A DNA stretch of 64,000 nt from Geminocystis sp. NIES-3708. GTDB taxonomy: Bacteria; Cyanobacteriota; Cyanobacteriia; Cyanobacteriales; Cyanobacteriaceae. A program made the position numbers and the translations under genes. Below, one piece after another: positions 36,987-48,023 of the stretch (position 1 is its first letter; every line of letters begins with the position of its first letter). The stretch covers positions 1,301,656 through 1,365,655 of the forward strand of contig NZ_AP014815.1 in the NCBI RefSeq assembly GCF_001548095.1, given 5' to 3'. The notes beneath the pieces were generated by a model. The model worked only from the letters and a program-made list of their open reading frames with translations, had not been told where the DNA came from and did no database searches.

Positions 36987-38729
36987 TTATCGGCTTCTTT
37001 GCCACCATGTAACGATAGAAGCAGTAAAAGCTAATCCAGGAATAATAAATAAAGCTAACCAACCAATTAAACCACCTTGAAAAGTACTAAGATTAATTCT
37101 ACGATTAGAAGGCTCTTTGGGACTAATGGATAATGTCGAATTTTCTTCATTAGCTAACCATCCTACCGTATTGATAAATAAATCAGAATTTAACTGTTGT
37201 TGAAACCAGCCATCTGTGGCAAAGTTAGCATTTCCGATAACTACTATTCTGCTTTCTGAAGGCTGAGATTTCGAGATTGTTTGATTATTGTTTTTTTCTT
37301 CTAAAGGAGTTTTTATTGTTGGTGGTTGAGGCAAGTTTTCATCTATTTTATTTTCATTCATTGATTCTTGCTTTATTGGAGCTTCCACATTATTTTTGAC
37401 AGATAAATCATTTTTACTATCTAAACCATCTCCTTGAAGATTTAAAGATTTATTGAGGATATTTTTTTTAGCTAATGCAACCCCAATATTTAAAGGACCG
37501 GGTAAATCTGTTGTAGGATCTAGTTCTACATTTTCCCCTTCAGGATTTCTTTCACCCCATGATTGATTATTGGTAATTAAAAAAGGTGTTGCGGTGACAT
37601 CTGCCACAGTTTCGGTTATGATTGGTCTTGCCCAAGGAAATAAACTCATACCATTGCCAAAATTTTGGGTAATAGGATGTGTACCATAATCAACAATTAT
37701 AGTAATAGAAGGACCTAAACCGAAAACTTCTCCAGTGCCCGAAGCATCAACAACGAGTCTGTCATCAAATTTTATGCCCCATTCTTTGATTATTTGATCA
37801 AGATTCACATTATTTCCCGCATTGGACATAATCAATAAACTACCACCATTGTCTAAGTATTTTTCAATAATTTTTATCTCCCCCTCCAATAATTTTTGTT
37901 CAGGATTACTAATTATTACAACATTAGCATCAGGAGGAATTAGAGGAGAAGTAGCCAAAGTAAGAGAATTAATCATATAACCTTTATCTCTTAAGGTTTT
38001 TACTGCTTGAGATAAACTAACTTGTCCTTCTTCTATTGGTGATTCCCCATGACCTTGTAAGATATAAATAATGGGTTGTGTAGTTTGTTGAATTTTGGCT
38101 ATCGCATTAGTTAGTTTGATCTCAGAAAGACGATTATCTGAAGATAAAGTTTGTACTAATTGTTGTTTATCTGCATACTCTAAATAAACATCTCCTAGAC
38201 GAGTAACTTGAAATTTTTGAGCCAAATTAATATCTACTTGAGGATCAACAAATTGATATTGAAATTTATTATTTTTTCTACTATAATCTTGAAGTAATTT
38301 GCGATCAAAATCATTGGGTAGTGTACTAAAAATATATACTTTTAAAGGTTGACTTAAATTAGTAACTAATTGTTGAGATTGAGGAGAAAGAGTGTAAAGA
38401 TTATTCTCCGTAAAATCTATTTTTACCGAATATTTGAGTGCTAAAAAATTAACTAAAGCTAAAATTAATAATAAAGCAGAAGTAGAAATTATGGCATTAG
38501 TACCCGCTTCAATGCCTCGTTTGCCCCAAAAACTTTTATTGGTGTAAAGAAAAAGAGATATTCCACAAATAATAACTATTATTCCACTGCTTATAATGGC
38601 AATAATAATATTAGATAAATTATCAGTCACTTGTAATAAAACGATTCCTACTGATATTAAAAAAATACCTAAGAAAAAAAGGTAATTAAGATATTTTTTT
38701 ATCTTGACAATTAAAGTAAATTTTTTCAT
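36987..38729 (-). CDS. GldG-family membrane protein
   Basis: 580 residues. Two close N-terminal membrane helices (about 15-36 and 40-61), a third (75-96), a large extracytoplasmic region and a C-terminal helix (about 550-575, WLALFIIPGLAFTASIVTWW). The region after TM3 (IDFTENNLYTLSPQSQQLVTNL) and the mid motif IIYILQGHGE are typical of the GldG/ABC-2-associated family. In gliding Bacteroidetes GldG works with GldA/GldF as an ABC transporter. Here no ABC ATPase or permease is adjacent, so the partner must be elsewhere. An Asn/Glu-rich low-complexity loop (about 430-495) is present. A role in motility or secretion is conceivable but unproven. Confidence 0.78.
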   Translation of the reverse strand: MKKFTLIVKIKKYLNYLFFLGIFLISVGIVLLQVTDNLSNIIIAIISSGIIVIICGISLFLYTNKSFWGKRGIEAGTNAIISTSALLLILALVNFLALKYSVKIDFTENNLYTLSPQSQQLVTNLSQPLKVYIFSTLPNDFDRKLLQDYSRKNNKFQYQFVDPQVDINLAQKFQVTRLGDVYLEYADKQQLVQTLSSDNRLSEIKLTNAIAKIQQTTQPIIYILQGHGESPIEEGQVSLSQAVKTLRDKGYMINSLTLATSPLIPPDANVVIISNPEQKLLEGEIKIIEKYLDNGGSLLIMSNAGNNVNLDQIIKEWGIKFDDRLVVDASGTGEVFGLGPSITIIVDYGTHPITQNFGNGMSLFPWARPIITETVADVTATPFLITNNQSWGERNPEGENVELDPTTDLPGPLNIGVALAKKNILNKSLNLQGDGLDSKNDLSVKNNVEAPIKQESMNENKIDENLPQPPTIKTPLEEKNNNQTISKSQPSESRIVVIGNANFATDGWFQQQLNSDLFINTVGWLANEENSTLSISPKEPSNRRINLSTFQGGLIGWLALFIIPGLAFTASIVTWWQRSR

Positions 38730-38823
38730 AAGTTTTAAATAAAAATAACAAGTAAATAAAGTTTATCTTTATTATCTATTTTGAACAAAAAATTATCCAT
38801 TATCTATTACCCACTATTAATTA

Positions 38824-41800
38824 TCAACTTAACTTAATACCCAAAACTTGAGTATAAGCACCTTTAGCTTGAGTTACTCCTATAGTACGTTCTGAAGCCT
38901 CAATCATTGGTCTTCTTAAACTTACCACAATAAATTGAGCAGATTGTGCCTGTTGTTGAATCATTTTTGAAAGTTTTTCCACATTTGCACCGTCCAAGAA
39001 CATATCCACTTCATCAAAAGCATAAAAAGGGGAAGGACGATACCTTTGTAAAGCGAAAATAAAACTTAGTGCAGTTAAAGATTTTTCTCCCCCAGACATT
39101 GAGCTTAATCTTTGAACGGGTTTGCCTTTAGGATGAGCAACGAGAGTTAAGCCACCATTGAAAGGATTATTTTCATCCTCTAATTTTAAGTAACCATCAC
39201 CTTCTGAAAGAGTAGCAAAAATTGTTTTAAAGTTTTCATTCACCGCAGTAAAAGCTTCTTTAAATGCTCTTAATCTTAAAGTTGTAAAATTTTCTACTCT
39301 TAATAATAATTCTGTCCTTTCTCCTGCTAAAGTTATTAGTTTTTCTGATAATTCTTCCAATCTTTTTTGATTCTTTTCATACTGTTCTAAAGCTAACATA
39401 TTAACAGGTTCAAGAGCTTCTAATTTTTTTTCTCCTTTACGAATTTCTTGCTTAATTTGCTCAAGTTGATCTTGCAAACTATCAAAAGTAATTTTCTGAT
39501 TAATTTCTCCTGCCTGACTATTATTAACTAACCAAGGAATTTCAGGTAAAGGATTAGGTAAATCTTGACTTATTTCATCTATTTGCAAAGTTATTTCATT
39601 TAATTTAGTTTGTGATTCTTGGTGTTGTAAAACTAATTTTTCGATTGACCATTTTAATTGTTGATGTTCATTTTCTAACTGTTTAACTAAATTTTCTTGT
39701 TTATTTCTTCTTTGTTTTATATCCTCTAATTTTTGAGCTAATTCTTGAAAAAGATTTTCATACTTAGTAATTTTTTGGGCAATAATATTTAACTCATCAA
39801 TCAAATTAGTTTTTTCTTCACTAACTTGATTTTTTTGAGCCAATAAAAAATTTATTTTTTCTTTTCCTTCTTTAATTTTAGTCTCTAAGTCTTGATAATT
39901 AGTAATTAACCTATCTAAATTTTGTTGACTTTTATTAAATATAGATTGCTTCTGTTCTAATAACAATTCTTGTTCACTAATAACTTGCTGTAAATTTTGC
40001 CACTCTTGATTATCATAACTAGACTCTAACTCTTTTAATTCTTCTTGTTTTAATGCAGATTGATGCTGTAACAAAGGCAAATTTTGTTCAATATTATTTA
40101 ACTCTTGTTTACTGTGAACTAAGGCTTGATAATTCTTAGCATTACTAGCAATAATTTTTTCTTTATCTTGTTCTAAACGACTAATTTCTTGTTGACATTG
40201 TTCTAAAATTAACTGTTTTTTTTGTCTTTCTTGTCTTTCTTGATTTAACTCTTCTGAACATCTCTTGACTAACTCTCTTTTTTCTGATATTTTCAAACTA
40301 AGATGGATGATTATGTCTTCAATTTCACTTATTCTATTCCTTAAATCTAAAAACTCCTTACTTTCTGTGGAAGATACTCTCCCAAATTTTAAGGTTGAGC
40401 GAGAAGAAATACTCCCTCCTGTCATTGCTCCACTAGACTCTAACAATTCTCCATCTAAAGTAACTATACGCCCTTGCCCTGTTAATTTTCGTGCCGAATC
40501 CAAGTCTTCAAAAATAACAGTATTACCGAAAACATAAGCAAAAATTCCCTGATAAGTTGATTCAAACTTAACTAAATTAACGGCTAAATCAATAAAACCT
40601 TGTGCTTGAGAAATTTCCCTAGGAATATTAAAACGAGGAGATTGTATTTTATTCAACGGTAAAAAAGTTGCTCTTCCTGCCTTTTGTTGTTTAAGAAGTT
40701 TTATCCCCATTGCGGCGACAGTGTCATCTTCCACCACCATAAACCCTAAACGACTTCCTGCTGCAATTTCTAACGCCAATTGATACTTAGAATCCACCTC
40801 TCCCAAATGTGCCACCAAGCCACAAACACCGGGTAAGTCAGAATTTAAAATAATTTTACTCCCATAAGTACCTTGTGCTTCTTGTTGTGCTTGTTTAGTT
40901 GCCTCTAATTTATCTAATTGTCGTTGTTTTTCCCTTTGCTCTATTTGTAAACGATTAATAGTATCTTGATTTAAAGAAATTTCTGCTTCAACTTTTGCTA
41001 AATTTTGAGCTAATTCTTGAATTTTATACTCTGATTTAGTTATTTCTGCCTCTAAAGTAGGTGATTGATCATTTTTTTTGTTAATATCTTCTTGATACTG
41101 GTTTATTTGTTCATTTTCATTCTTAATAGTTAATTGTAACTTACTACATCTTTCTACTAATAAAGCCTGTTGGGTTAACTGAGGATTTAATTCTTTTTGA
41201 ATAGCTGTAATTTCTTGGTTTAATGCTGTTTGTTTAGCTACCCAGATTTGAGATTTAGAAGCAATTTGTTGTGCTTTTTGTTTATAATCATTTAACTGAT
41301 TTTTGATAATACTCTTTTCCTTTTCTAAATGAGGAATAAAGTTATCTTCTAATTGTTTAATCTCTGTAGATACAGTTATTAATTGTTGTTGATAATTATT
41401 AATTTTTTTCTCAATTTCTTCTTTTTCAAAAACTAAACTTTTATCTAAATCAAATAACTCTTGCTCTCTTTTTAAAAGTTGTTCTCGCTTTGCTTTATCA
41501 CTAGCTAATCTTGAAGCAATGGTAATTTGCTCTTCTTCCCCTAATGCCTTAACTTCTTCATTTAATATAATTAATTCCCTATTCGCTATCAGAATTTTAT
41601 CATCAATTTTACTCAAGTTTTGTGTTTTATTAATTTGTGTATTTTCTAAATCTAATAACTCTTTTTTTATCTCTTCTTTTTGTTGCTGTAAAAAACGCCA
41701 ATTAATGACAATTTGCCACTGTTTTTTTTCATGAATTTGAATCTTCAGTTTTTGATATTTAGCTGCTTTTTCCGAATCTTGTTTGAGTTTTGCACTATTT

Positions 41801-42588
41801 TCGATTAACTCATCTTGAATAATATGACATTTCTCTTCTCTTTCTTTTACTGCTTCTAAAGTTGTCTTGGTTTGCTCAATTTTGCGATCAAATTCTGCAA
41901 CACCAGCTAATTCATCAATAATCTCTCGTCTTTCTTTGCCATTCATAGTAATAATACGGGTAACATCTCCTTGTAAAACCACGTTATAACCTTCAGGATA
42001 AATCCGTAAACGATTTAATTGCTCATGCAACTCACTAGCATTACAAGGACTATCATTCAAATAAAAAGTCGAAGCATAACTGCCTCCTTTCGTCACCCGT
42101 AAACGACGAGTAATTTTTAATTCGGATAGCGAATCGAGGTCAAATTTTTTTTCTGTCTCTTTTTCTAGATGATCAATAATATTTTCTGACTCATTTTCTT
42201 GAATGTTATTACTACTATAAAAATTATCTTTATCTTGATTTTTACTATTATGATTTATATTTATATTTTTTGAATTATTGTAGTTATTATCTATTAATAA
42301 ATTATTATTTAAGCTATCTAAATTACTCAAATCAAAAGTAACAGAAACAATAGTCTCTAAAATTTTATTATTATTATTTTGACTATTATTGATCAAATCT
42401 GGTAATCTTTCCGCCCTCATTCCCTTAGAACTAGCTAAGCCTAAACAAAATAATAAAGCATCTAAAATATTTGATTTTCCTGAGCCATTTGGTCCAGAAA
42501 CTACTGTAAAACCGGGTAAAAAAGGAATAGAATTACTACCTCCAAAAGACTTAAAACGAGATAATTCAACACGCTTCACATAAACCAT
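38824..42588 (-). CDS. smc: Chromosome segregation protein SMC
   Basis: 1,254 residues. Walker A GPNGSGKSN (32-40) in the N-terminal head, two long coiled coils rich in Gln/Glu/Lys, a hinge around 580-700 (LPGVCGLVAHL, LEIAAGSRLGFMVVEDD, GRATFLPLNKI), and the C-terminal head with signature MSGGEKSLTALSFIFAL and Walker B FYAFDEVDMFLD. SMC dimers compact and segregate the chromosome. An unusual feature is an Asn-rich insertion in the N-terminal head (about residues 66-150), where SMC usually has a compact loop. ScpA/ScpB are not nearby. It is monocistronic and the last gene before the ribosomal block. Confidence 0.95.
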   Translation of the reverse strand: MVYVKRVELSRFKSFGGSNSIPFLPGFTVVSGPNGSGKSNILDALLFCLGLASSKGMRAERLPDLINNSQNNNNKILETIVSVTFDLSNLDSLNNNLLIDNNYNNSKNININHNSKNQDKDNFYSSNNIQENESENIIDHLEKETEKKFDLDSLSELKITRRLRVTKGGSYASTFYLNDSPCNASELHEQLNRLRIYPEGYNVVLQGDVTRIITMNGKERREIIDELAGVAEFDRKIEQTKTTLEAVKEREEKCHIIQDELIENSAKLKQDSEKAAKYQKLKIQIHEKKQWQIVINWRFLQQQKEEIKKELLDLENTQINKTQNLSKIDDKILIANRELIILNEEVKALGEEEQITIASRLASDKAKREQLLKREQELFDLDKSLVFEKEEIEKKINNYQQQLITVSTEIKQLEDNFIPHLEKEKSIIKNQLNDYKQKAQQIASKSQIWVAKQTALNQEITAIQKELNPQLTQQALLVERCSKLQLTIKNENEQINQYQEDINKKNDQSPTLEAEITKSEYKIQELAQNLAKVEAEISLNQDTINRLQIEQREKQRQLDKLEATKQAQQEAQGTYGSKIILNSDLPGVCGLVAHLGEVDSKYQLALEIAAGSRLGFMVVEDDTVAAMGIKLLKQQKAGRATFLPLNKIQSPRFNIPREISQAQGFIDLAVNLVKFESTYQGIFAYVFGNTVIFEDLDSARKLTGQGRIVTLDGELLESSGAMTGGSISSRSTLKFGRVSSTESKEFLDLRNRISEIEDIIIHLSLKISEKRELVKRCSEELNQERQERQKKQLILEQCQQEISRLEQDKEKIIASNAKNYQALVHSKQELNNIEQNLPLLQHQSALKQEELKELESSYDNQEWQNLQQVISEQELLLEQKQSIFNKSQQNLDRLITNYQDLETKIKEGKEKINFLLAQKNQVSEEKTNLIDELNIIAQKITKYENLFQELAQKLEDIKQRRNKQENLVKQLENEHQQLKWSIEKLVLQHQESQTKLNEITLQIDEISQDLPNPLPEIPWLVNNSQAGEINQKITFDSLQDQLEQIKQEIRKGEKKLEALEPVNMLALEQYEKNQKRLEELSEKLITLAGERTELLLRVENFTTLRLRAFKEAFTAVNENFKTIFATLSEGDGYLKLEDENNPFNGGLTLVAHPKGKPVQRLSSMSGGEKSLTALSFIFALQRYRPSPFYAFDEVDMFLDGANVEKLSKMIQQQAQSAQFIVVSLRRPMIEASERTIGVTQAKGAYTQVLGIKLS

Positions 42589-42752
42589 AGGATAAATTAA
42601 TAATCGACAATGAACAACAAATTGATTATTACTGATTATAAATTATAAAAAAATATATATAATAATTTTCAATCATTTGTGAGAAATAAAATAATTTTCT
42701 GAAATAAAGATTAATATATAGCAGTCCTAAATGAATTGCCATATCGAAATTG

Positions 42753-42789
42753 CAAAAAAAAACGCCCAAACTTTTTTAAAGATGAGCGT
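42753..42789 (-). terminator. Intrinsic terminator of rpmI-rplT
   Basis: On the minus strand, ACGCTCATC...TTTGGGCGT (42762-42789) forms a 7-bp GC-rich stem (one T-G pair) with a short extended upper stem, followed immediately by about ten T (42753-42762). It lies 24 bp after the rplT stop codon. Confidence 0.85.
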
Positions 42790-42812
42790 GAATAATAAAG
42801 AAATAGTTTTAA

Positions 42813-43163
42813 CTATGCTTTAATGGCTAATTCAACTACTTTTTGAAATGCTTCCGCATCCTGAATAGCTAATTGAGCTAAAATTTTGCGATTTAAACTA
42901 ATATTAGCTTGATCTAATTTATTAATTAATTGACTGTAGCTAATACCATGAATTCTGGCTGCTGCATTGATACGGGTAATCCATAAACGACGAAAATCTC
43001 TTTTTTTCTTACGACGATCACGGTAAGCATTACGAAGAGCCTTCATCACCTGTTGGTTAGCTGTACGAAATAGCTTAGAATGTGAACCACGAAAACCTTT
43101 AGCTAATTTTAAGATTTTCTTACGTCTTTTACGGGCGACGTTACCTCTTTTTACTCTAGTCAT
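42813..43163 (-). CDS. rplT: 50S ribosomal protein L20
   Basis: 116 residues, standard length. Basic N-terminus [25 protein letters not shown], then [13 protein letters not shown]-type core ([16 protein letters not shown]). L20 is an early assembly protein on 23S rRNA. It follows rpmI by 34 bp, the usual rpmI-rplT pair; infC is not adjacent here. In some bacteria L20 represses its own operon through mRNA binding, but no clear leader structure is visible. Confidence 0.97.
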   Translation of the reverse strand: MTRVKRGNVARKRRKKILKLAKGFRGSHSKLFRTANQQVMKALRNAYRDRRKKKRDFRRLWITRINAAARIHGISYSQLINKLDQANISLNRKILAQLAIQDAEAFQKVVELAIKA

Positions 43164-43197
43164 TTTTTTACAATTAAATATTTAAGATGGTCAAAAT

Positions 43198-43404
43198 TTA
43201 TTTTGCGTAAGGCAACATTAAGCGAACTTCTTTCTCGTTACTTTCATCCACTAAAGCGAGATTACTTAAACGACGGCGTTTTTGTTCTGGACTTTTATGT
43301 TCTAATAAGTGATTTTTATTAGCTTTGCGACGAAGAATTTTTTTACCACTTCCAGTAATACGAAAACGTTTAGCCGCAGATTTCTTAGTTTTTAATTTAG
43401 GCAT
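43198..43404 (-). CDS. rpmI: 50S ribosomal protein L35
   Basis: 68 residues, full length. [20 protein letters not shown] is the conserved L35 start, followed by [22 protein letters not shown]-type sequence. Co-operonic with rplT downstream. No independent ribosomal gene lies between it and rpsJ (100-bp gap), so the str-operon end and this pair are close neighbours on the same strand. Confidence 0.96.
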   Translation of the reverse strand: MPKLKTKKSAAKRFRITGSGKKILRRKANKNHLLEHKSPEQKRRRLSNLALVDESNEKEVRLMLPYAK

Positions 43405-43504
43405 AGTTTTGTTTTATCGAAATTTACACAATTTACTATTATAGCATTTAGGGTTGAGCAATCAGCTCTCCACAATGAACACTTAATTATTTTGACAACA
43501 ATAA

Positions 43505-43822
43505 TTAGAGTTTAACCTCAATATCCACCCCTGCAGGTAAATCTAATTTCATTAACGCATCGATAGTTTTAGAAGAAGGCTGATAAATATCGATAACTCG
43601 ACGGTGAGTACGAGTTTCAAAATGTTCTCTGGAATCCTTGTCCACGTGAGGAGATCTCAATACACAGTAGATTTTACGCTTAGTGGGGAGAGGAATAGGA
43701 CCTACTGGTGTAGCATTAGTACGATTAGCGGTCTCAACAATCTTAGTACAAGAAGTATCTAATAAACGACGATCAAATGCTTTAAGACGAATACGAATTT
43801 TTTGTTGTTGTAATGTTGCCAT
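43505..43822 (-). CDS. rpsJ: 30S ribosomal protein S10
   Basis: 105 residues. [18 protein letters not shown] at the N-terminus, [30 protein letters not shown] in the middle and [11 protein letters not shown] at the end are invariant S10 features. S10 is a 30S head protein and a NusB partner in antitermination. It follows tuf, as in the cyanobacterial str-type cluster, but 198 bp away behind a clear terminator, so it may have its own promoter or be made by readthrough. Confidence 0.97.
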   Translation of the reverse strand: MATLQQQKIRIRLKAFDRRLLDTSCTKIVETANRTNATPVGPIPLPTKRKIYCVLRSPHVDKDSREHFETRTHRRVIDIYQPSSKTIDALMKLDLPAGVDIEVKL

Positions 43823-43969
43823 GATTAAAATTTCCTATGTATGTAAGTTTTCAAGGTACGTAAGACAATGAACAGTCAACAATTATCACTATTAGTATTT
43901 GCTAACCGTCACAATTGTTTTCAGTTATCTTTCCTAAAGAAAATTAGGGTAAAGATATTTAAGCAAGAC

Positions 43970-44008
43970 AAAAAATTGGGGCGTACAAATCAAATAAAAT
44001 GTACGCCC
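43970..44008 (-). terminator. Intrinsic terminator after tuf
   Basis: A 9-bp perfect stem, GGGCGTACA (43979-43987) with TGTACGCCC (44000-44008) around a 12-base loop, followed on the minus strand by CAATTTTTTG (T6 at 43970-43975). It lies 12 bp after the tuf stop codon. Confidence 0.88.
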
Positions 44009-44020
44009 TATTATCTCAGC

Positions 44021-45250
44021 CTATTTTAAGATTTTAGCTACAGCACCCGCACCAATGGTACGACCACCTTCACGAATAGCAAAACGCATACCTTGCTCGA
44101 TCGCAATGGGGTTAATTAATTCCACAGTCATTTGAATACGATCGCCAGGCATAACCATTTCTGCAGAGCTACCATCATCAGCAGTAAAATCGCTGATAGT
44201 CCCAGTCACATCAGTGGTACGCACATAGAACTGAGGACGGTATCCAGGGAAGAAAGGAGTATGACGACCACCTTCTTCTTTTTTAAGAACGTAAACTTCC
44301 GCTTCAAACTTGGTGTGAGGAGTGATAGAACCGGGTTTAGCTAACACCATACCACGTTCAATATCTTCTTTTTGAACACCACGAAGAAGTACACCAACGT
44401 TGTCTCCTGCCATACCTTCGTCTAAAGTTTTTTGGAACATTTCAACTCCAGTAACGGTGGTGCTACGGGTGTCACGAATACCTACTAACTCTACGGTTTC
44501 TTGAACTTTAACTTTTCCACGTTCAATACGACCAGTAGCAACAGTACCACGACCAGTAATAGAGAATACGTCTTCAACTGCCATTAAGAAAGGCTTATCG
44601 ATGTCACGCTCAGGAGTAGGGATATAGCTATCTACCGCTTCCATGAGAGCATGAATTTTATCAGTCCACTCGTTTTCACCTTTTTGGGTTTTGGGGTTCG
44701 CAGTCATTTGCTCAACAGCTCTTAGAGCAGAGCCAGCAACGATCGGAATATCATCTCCAGGGAAACCATACTCAGTTAATAATTCACGAACTTCTAACTC
44801 AACGAGTTCTAATAATTCAGCATCATCAACTTGATCTTCTTTGTTCAAGAAAACCACGAGACTAGGTACACCAACCTGTCTAGCTAAAAGGATATGTTCA
44901 CGAGTTTGAGGCATCGGACCATCAGCCGCAGATACTACTAAGATAGCTCCATCCATTTGAGCCGCACCGGTGATCATGTTTTTAACATAGTCAGCGTGTC
45001 CTGGACAGTCAACGTGAGCATAGTGACGATCAGGAGATTCGTATTCTACGTGAGCAGTGTTGATAGTGATACCACGGGCTTTTTCTTCGGGAGCGGCGTC
45101 GATTTCATCGTATTTACGAGCTTTTGCTTGACCAATTGCAGATAAAGTCAAAGTAATAGCAGCGGTAAGAGTAGTTTTACCGTGGTCAACGTGACCGATT
45201 GTACCAATATTAACGTGGGGCTTTGTTCTTTCAAATTTTTCCCGTGCCAT
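44021..45250 (-). CDS. tuf: Elongation factor Tu
   Basis: 409 residues, matching the slightly longer cyanobacterial/plastid EF-Tu. G-domain motifs [10 protein letters not shown] (G1), [21 protein letters not shown] (G3), NKEDQVDD (G4) and GSALRA (G5) are intact, followed by domains II and III ([33 protein letters not shown]). The ~10-residue insertion before [11 protein letters not shown] is typical of cyanobacteria. EF-Tu delivers aminoacyl-tRNA to the ribosome. It is 33 bp downstream of fusA in the str operon. Confidence 0.98.
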   Translation of the reverse strand: MAREKFERTKPHVNIGTIGHVDHGKTTLTAAITLTLSAIGQAKARKYDEIDAAPEEKARGITINTAHVEYESPDRHYAHVDCPGHADYVKNMITGAAQMDGAILVVSAADGPMPQTREHILLARQVGVPSLVVFLNKEDQVDDAELLELVELEVRELLTEYGFPGDDIPIVAGSALRAVEQMTANPKTQKGENEWTDKIHALMEAVDSYIPTPERDIDKPFLMAVEDVFSITGRGTVATGRIERGKVKVQETVELVGIRDTRSTTVTGVEMFQKTLDEGMAGDNVGVLLRGVQKEDIERGMVLAKPGSITPHTKFEAEVYVLKKEEGGRHTPFFPGYRPQFYVRTTDVTGTISDFTADDGSSAEMVMPGDRIQMTVELINPIAIEQGMRFAIREGGRTIGAGAVAKILK

Positions 45251-45283
45251 TTTTCTGTTTTTTCCTTTGTTTAATTAATTAAT

Positions 45284-47359
45284 TTATAGATAACCTCTAT
45301 TTTTGGCAATAATGGTATTTGCCACATTGCTAGGAACTTCAGCATAATTACTGAACTCCATGCTAAATATACCACGTCCTTGGGTCTTAGAGCGAATATC
45401 AGTCGCATATCCGAACATCGCCCCTAAAGGAACTTTGGCTGTAACTTTAGCTAAACCGTATTCTGAGTTCATGCCCTCAATAGTGCCACGACGAGAATTG
45501 AGATCTCCCATTACATCTCCTAAGAAATTTTCTGGGACTTCCACTTCAACTTTCATCATTGGTTCTAACAACACAGGTGCTGCTTTTTCAACACCATCCC
45601 GAATTGCCATTGAACCAGCGATCTTGAATGCCATTTCTGATGAGTCCACATCATGGAATGAACCATCAACAAGGGTGACTTTAAGATCAATGACTGGATA
45701 GCCTGCAATTATACCAGATTCACAGGCTTCTTTTATACCTTGACCAATGGATGGTATATATTCTTTTGGAATTGTCCCACCAACAATTTTAGAGACAAAC
45801 TCAAAACCTTTACCTTCTTCTTGAGGCTCAATTTCAATAACTACATGACCATATTGCCCTTTTCCACCACTTTGACGAATAAATTTACCTTCCGCACTTA
45901 TAGATTTACGGATAGTTTCACGATAAGATACTTGAGGTTGTCCTACGTGGGCTTCCACTTTGAACTCTCGTAACATTCGATCAACTAAAATCTCTAGATG
46001 TAATTCCCCCATCCCGGCGATAACTGTTTGATTAGTTTCAGGATCAATACTGACTTTGAAAGTAGGATCTTCATCAGAAAGAGATTGTAAGGCCTTAGAT
46101 AATTTATCCATATCTTGGATAGTCTTTGGCTCTACTGCCACAGAAATAACAGGTTCAGGTACATACAGGGACTCTAAAACGATAGGATTTTCATCATCAC
46201 ACAAAGTATCCCCAGTGGTAGTCAATTTTAAACCAATAATTGCCCCTAAATCCCCAGCCCTTAACTCGTCCACTTCGATACGATCGTTAGCTTTAAGTAC
46301 AATTAGGCGAGAAATTCGTTCTTTTTTATTTTTGGTTGCATTATAAGCATAGCTACCTTTTCCCAAAACTCCCGAATATACTCGAATAAATGTTAAACGA
46401 CCATAGGGATCAGATGCAATTTTAAAGGCTAAAGCCGAGAAAGGTTCATCATCACTAGAATGTCTAACGCCTTCTTTTCCATCAGTTAAAATCCCTTTAA
46501 TAGGAGGAACTTCCGTTGGTGCTGGTAAATAATCTACCACCGCATCTAAAAGTAGTTGTACACCTTTATTTTTAAAAGCAGAACCACAAAGTATTGGCAT
46601 GATTGTTCCTTCAAGAGTGCCTTGACGGAGAGCTTGTTTTATTTCAGCCTCGGTAATTTCTTCCTCTCCCAGATATTTTTCCAAAAGAACTTCATCTGAT
46701 TCAGCTACAGCTTCAATCAAATAACCACGATATTTTTGGGCTAACTCTTGGAGTTCGGCAGGAATTTCTGTGATTTCTACATCTTGACCTAAATCATCTT
46801 TGTAGATATTTGCTTTCATAGTAACTAAATCAATGATACCGAGGAATTTTTCTTCGCTACCAATGGGAATTTGTATAGGAATAGCTGGTGCTCTCAAGCG
46901 TTCTTTTACCTGTTCATATACCTTAAAAAAGTTTGCTCCTGTACGATCCATTTTATTTACAAAAGCAATACGAGGTACGTGATAGCGATCAGCTTGTCTC
47001 CAAACAGTTTCCGACTGAGGCTGAACACCACCCACAGAACAAAACACAGCGATAACTCCATCGAGAACACGCATAGACCTTTCTACTTCAATGGTAAAGT
47101 CAACATGACCCGGAGTATCAATAATGTTAATGTGATGACCTCGCCAATCAGTACTGATAGCTGCCGCAGTGATGGTGATTCCTCGCTCTCTTTCCTGCTC
47201 CATCCAGTCAGTGACTGCATTTCCATCATGAACTTCCCCGATCTTGTGAACAATACCAGAGTAAAAAAGTATTCTTTCTGTTGTAGTGGTTTTACCCGCA
47301 TCTATATGAGCCGCAATACCAATATTACGAACTTTCTCTAGCGGAATTATACGAGCCAC
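45284..47359 (-). CDS. fusA: Elongation factor G
   Basis: 691 residues, full length. [32 protein letters not shown] and [10 protein letters not shown] mark the GTPase domain; the C-terminal domains end with the typical [19 protein letters not shown]. The start codon is GTG, fixed by a near-perfect Shine-Dalgarno AGGAGGTAAC at 47361-47370. EF-G drives translocation and, with RRF, ribosome recycling. It sits between rpsG (155 bp upstream) and tuf (33 bp downstream). Confidence 0.98.
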   Translation of the reverse strand: MARIIPLEKVRNIGIAAHIDAGKTTTTERILFYSGIVHKIGEVHDGNAVTDWMEQERERGITITAAAISTDWRGHHINIIDTPGHVDFTIEVERSMRVLDGVIAVFCSVGGVQPQSETVWRQADRYHVPRIAFVNKMDRTGANFFKVYEQVKERLRAPAIPIQIPIGSEEKFLGIIDLVTMKANIYKDDLGQDVEITEIPAELQELAQKYRGYLIEAVAESDEVLLEKYLGEEEITEAEIKQALRQGTLEGTIMPILCGSAFKNKGVQLLLDAVVDYLPAPTEVPPIKGILTDGKEGVRHSSDDEPFSALAFKIASDPYGRLTFIRVYSGVLGKGSYAYNATKNKKERISRLIVLKANDRIEVDELRAGDLGAIIGLKLTTTGDTLCDDENPIVLESLYVPEPVISVAVEPKTIQDMDKLSKALQSLSDEDPTFKVSIDPETNQTVIAGMGELHLEILVDRMLREFKVEAHVGQPQVSYRETIRKSISAEGKFIRQSGGKGQYGHVVIEIEPQEEGKGFEFVSKIVGGTIPKEYIPSIGQGIKEACESGIIAGYPVIDLKVTLVDGSFHDVDSSEMAFKIAGSMAIRDGVEKAAPVLLEPMMKVEVEVPENFLGDVMGDLNSRRGTIEGMNSEYGLAKVTAKVPLGAMFGYATDIRSKTQGRGIFSMEFSNYAEVPSNVANTIIAKNRGYL

Positions 47360-47514
47360 AGTTACCTCCTTTGACTTAGCACAACACTATTAAGTGATTT
47401 CTACTAAAAATTTACACCGTTTATTATTCTACACCGTTATTCACAAAACTTACCACTTTTGAAAAAGGGAAAATTGAAATAATGTAGAAAGCAATTTTTT
47501 GTCAATTTAGGGAC

Positions 47515-47985
47515 TTAGTAACGATAATGAGCGAAAGCCTTGTTAGCTTCAGCCATTTTGTGGGTTTCTTCTCTTTTTTTGATTGCACCACCAGTTTCGT
47601 TAGCTGCATCCATGATTTCGTTTGCTAATTTCATGGACATGGTTTTACCGCTTCTTTTACGAGAAAATTGGATTAACCAACGCAATGCCAAACTACTACC
47701 GCGAGAGGTACGAACCTCCATGGGTACTTGATAAGTAGCACCACCTACTCTTCTCGCTTTAACTTCTACTAAGGGAGTTAAGTTTTTAATAGCTTTTTCA
47801 AAAGTTTCCATGGGCTCGTTACCAGTTCTTTCAGCAATGATACTTAACGCATCATATAAAATTCTGGCGGCAAGAGATTTTTTCCCATCTTTCATAATTC
47901 TGCGAATGGTCATATTAACCAGACGACTATTATATAATGGGTCTGGTGGAACTTCCACCACTTTGGCTTTGCTTCTGCGAGACAT
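47515..47985 (-). CDS. rpsG: 30S ribosomal protein S7
   Basis: 156 residues. [21 protein letters not shown] start, [15 protein letters not shown] and [17 protein letters not shown] core, and the C-terminal [20 protein letters not shown] are all S7. S7 nucleates the 30S head. Second gene of the str operon, 38 bp after rpsL. The 155-bp gap before fusA is the longest in the operon but shows no terminator. Confidence 0.98.
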   Translation of the reverse strand: MSRRSKAKVVEVPPDPLYNSRLVNMTIRRIMKDGKKSLAARILYDALSIIAERTGNEPMETFEKAIKNLTPLVEVKARRVGGATYQVPMEVRTSRGSSLALRWLIQFSRKRSGKTMSMKLANEIMDAANETGGAIKKREETHKMAEANKAFAHYRY

Positions 47986-48023
47986 TTATTTATTATCCTT
48001 AATAATTTTATTTCTAAGTTAAT

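Noticed and set aside
45360-47341. Plus-strand frames opposite fusA (for example 45360-45701 and 46871-47341)
   Set aside because: Shadows of a highly conserved gene on the other strand; no recognisable protein features.
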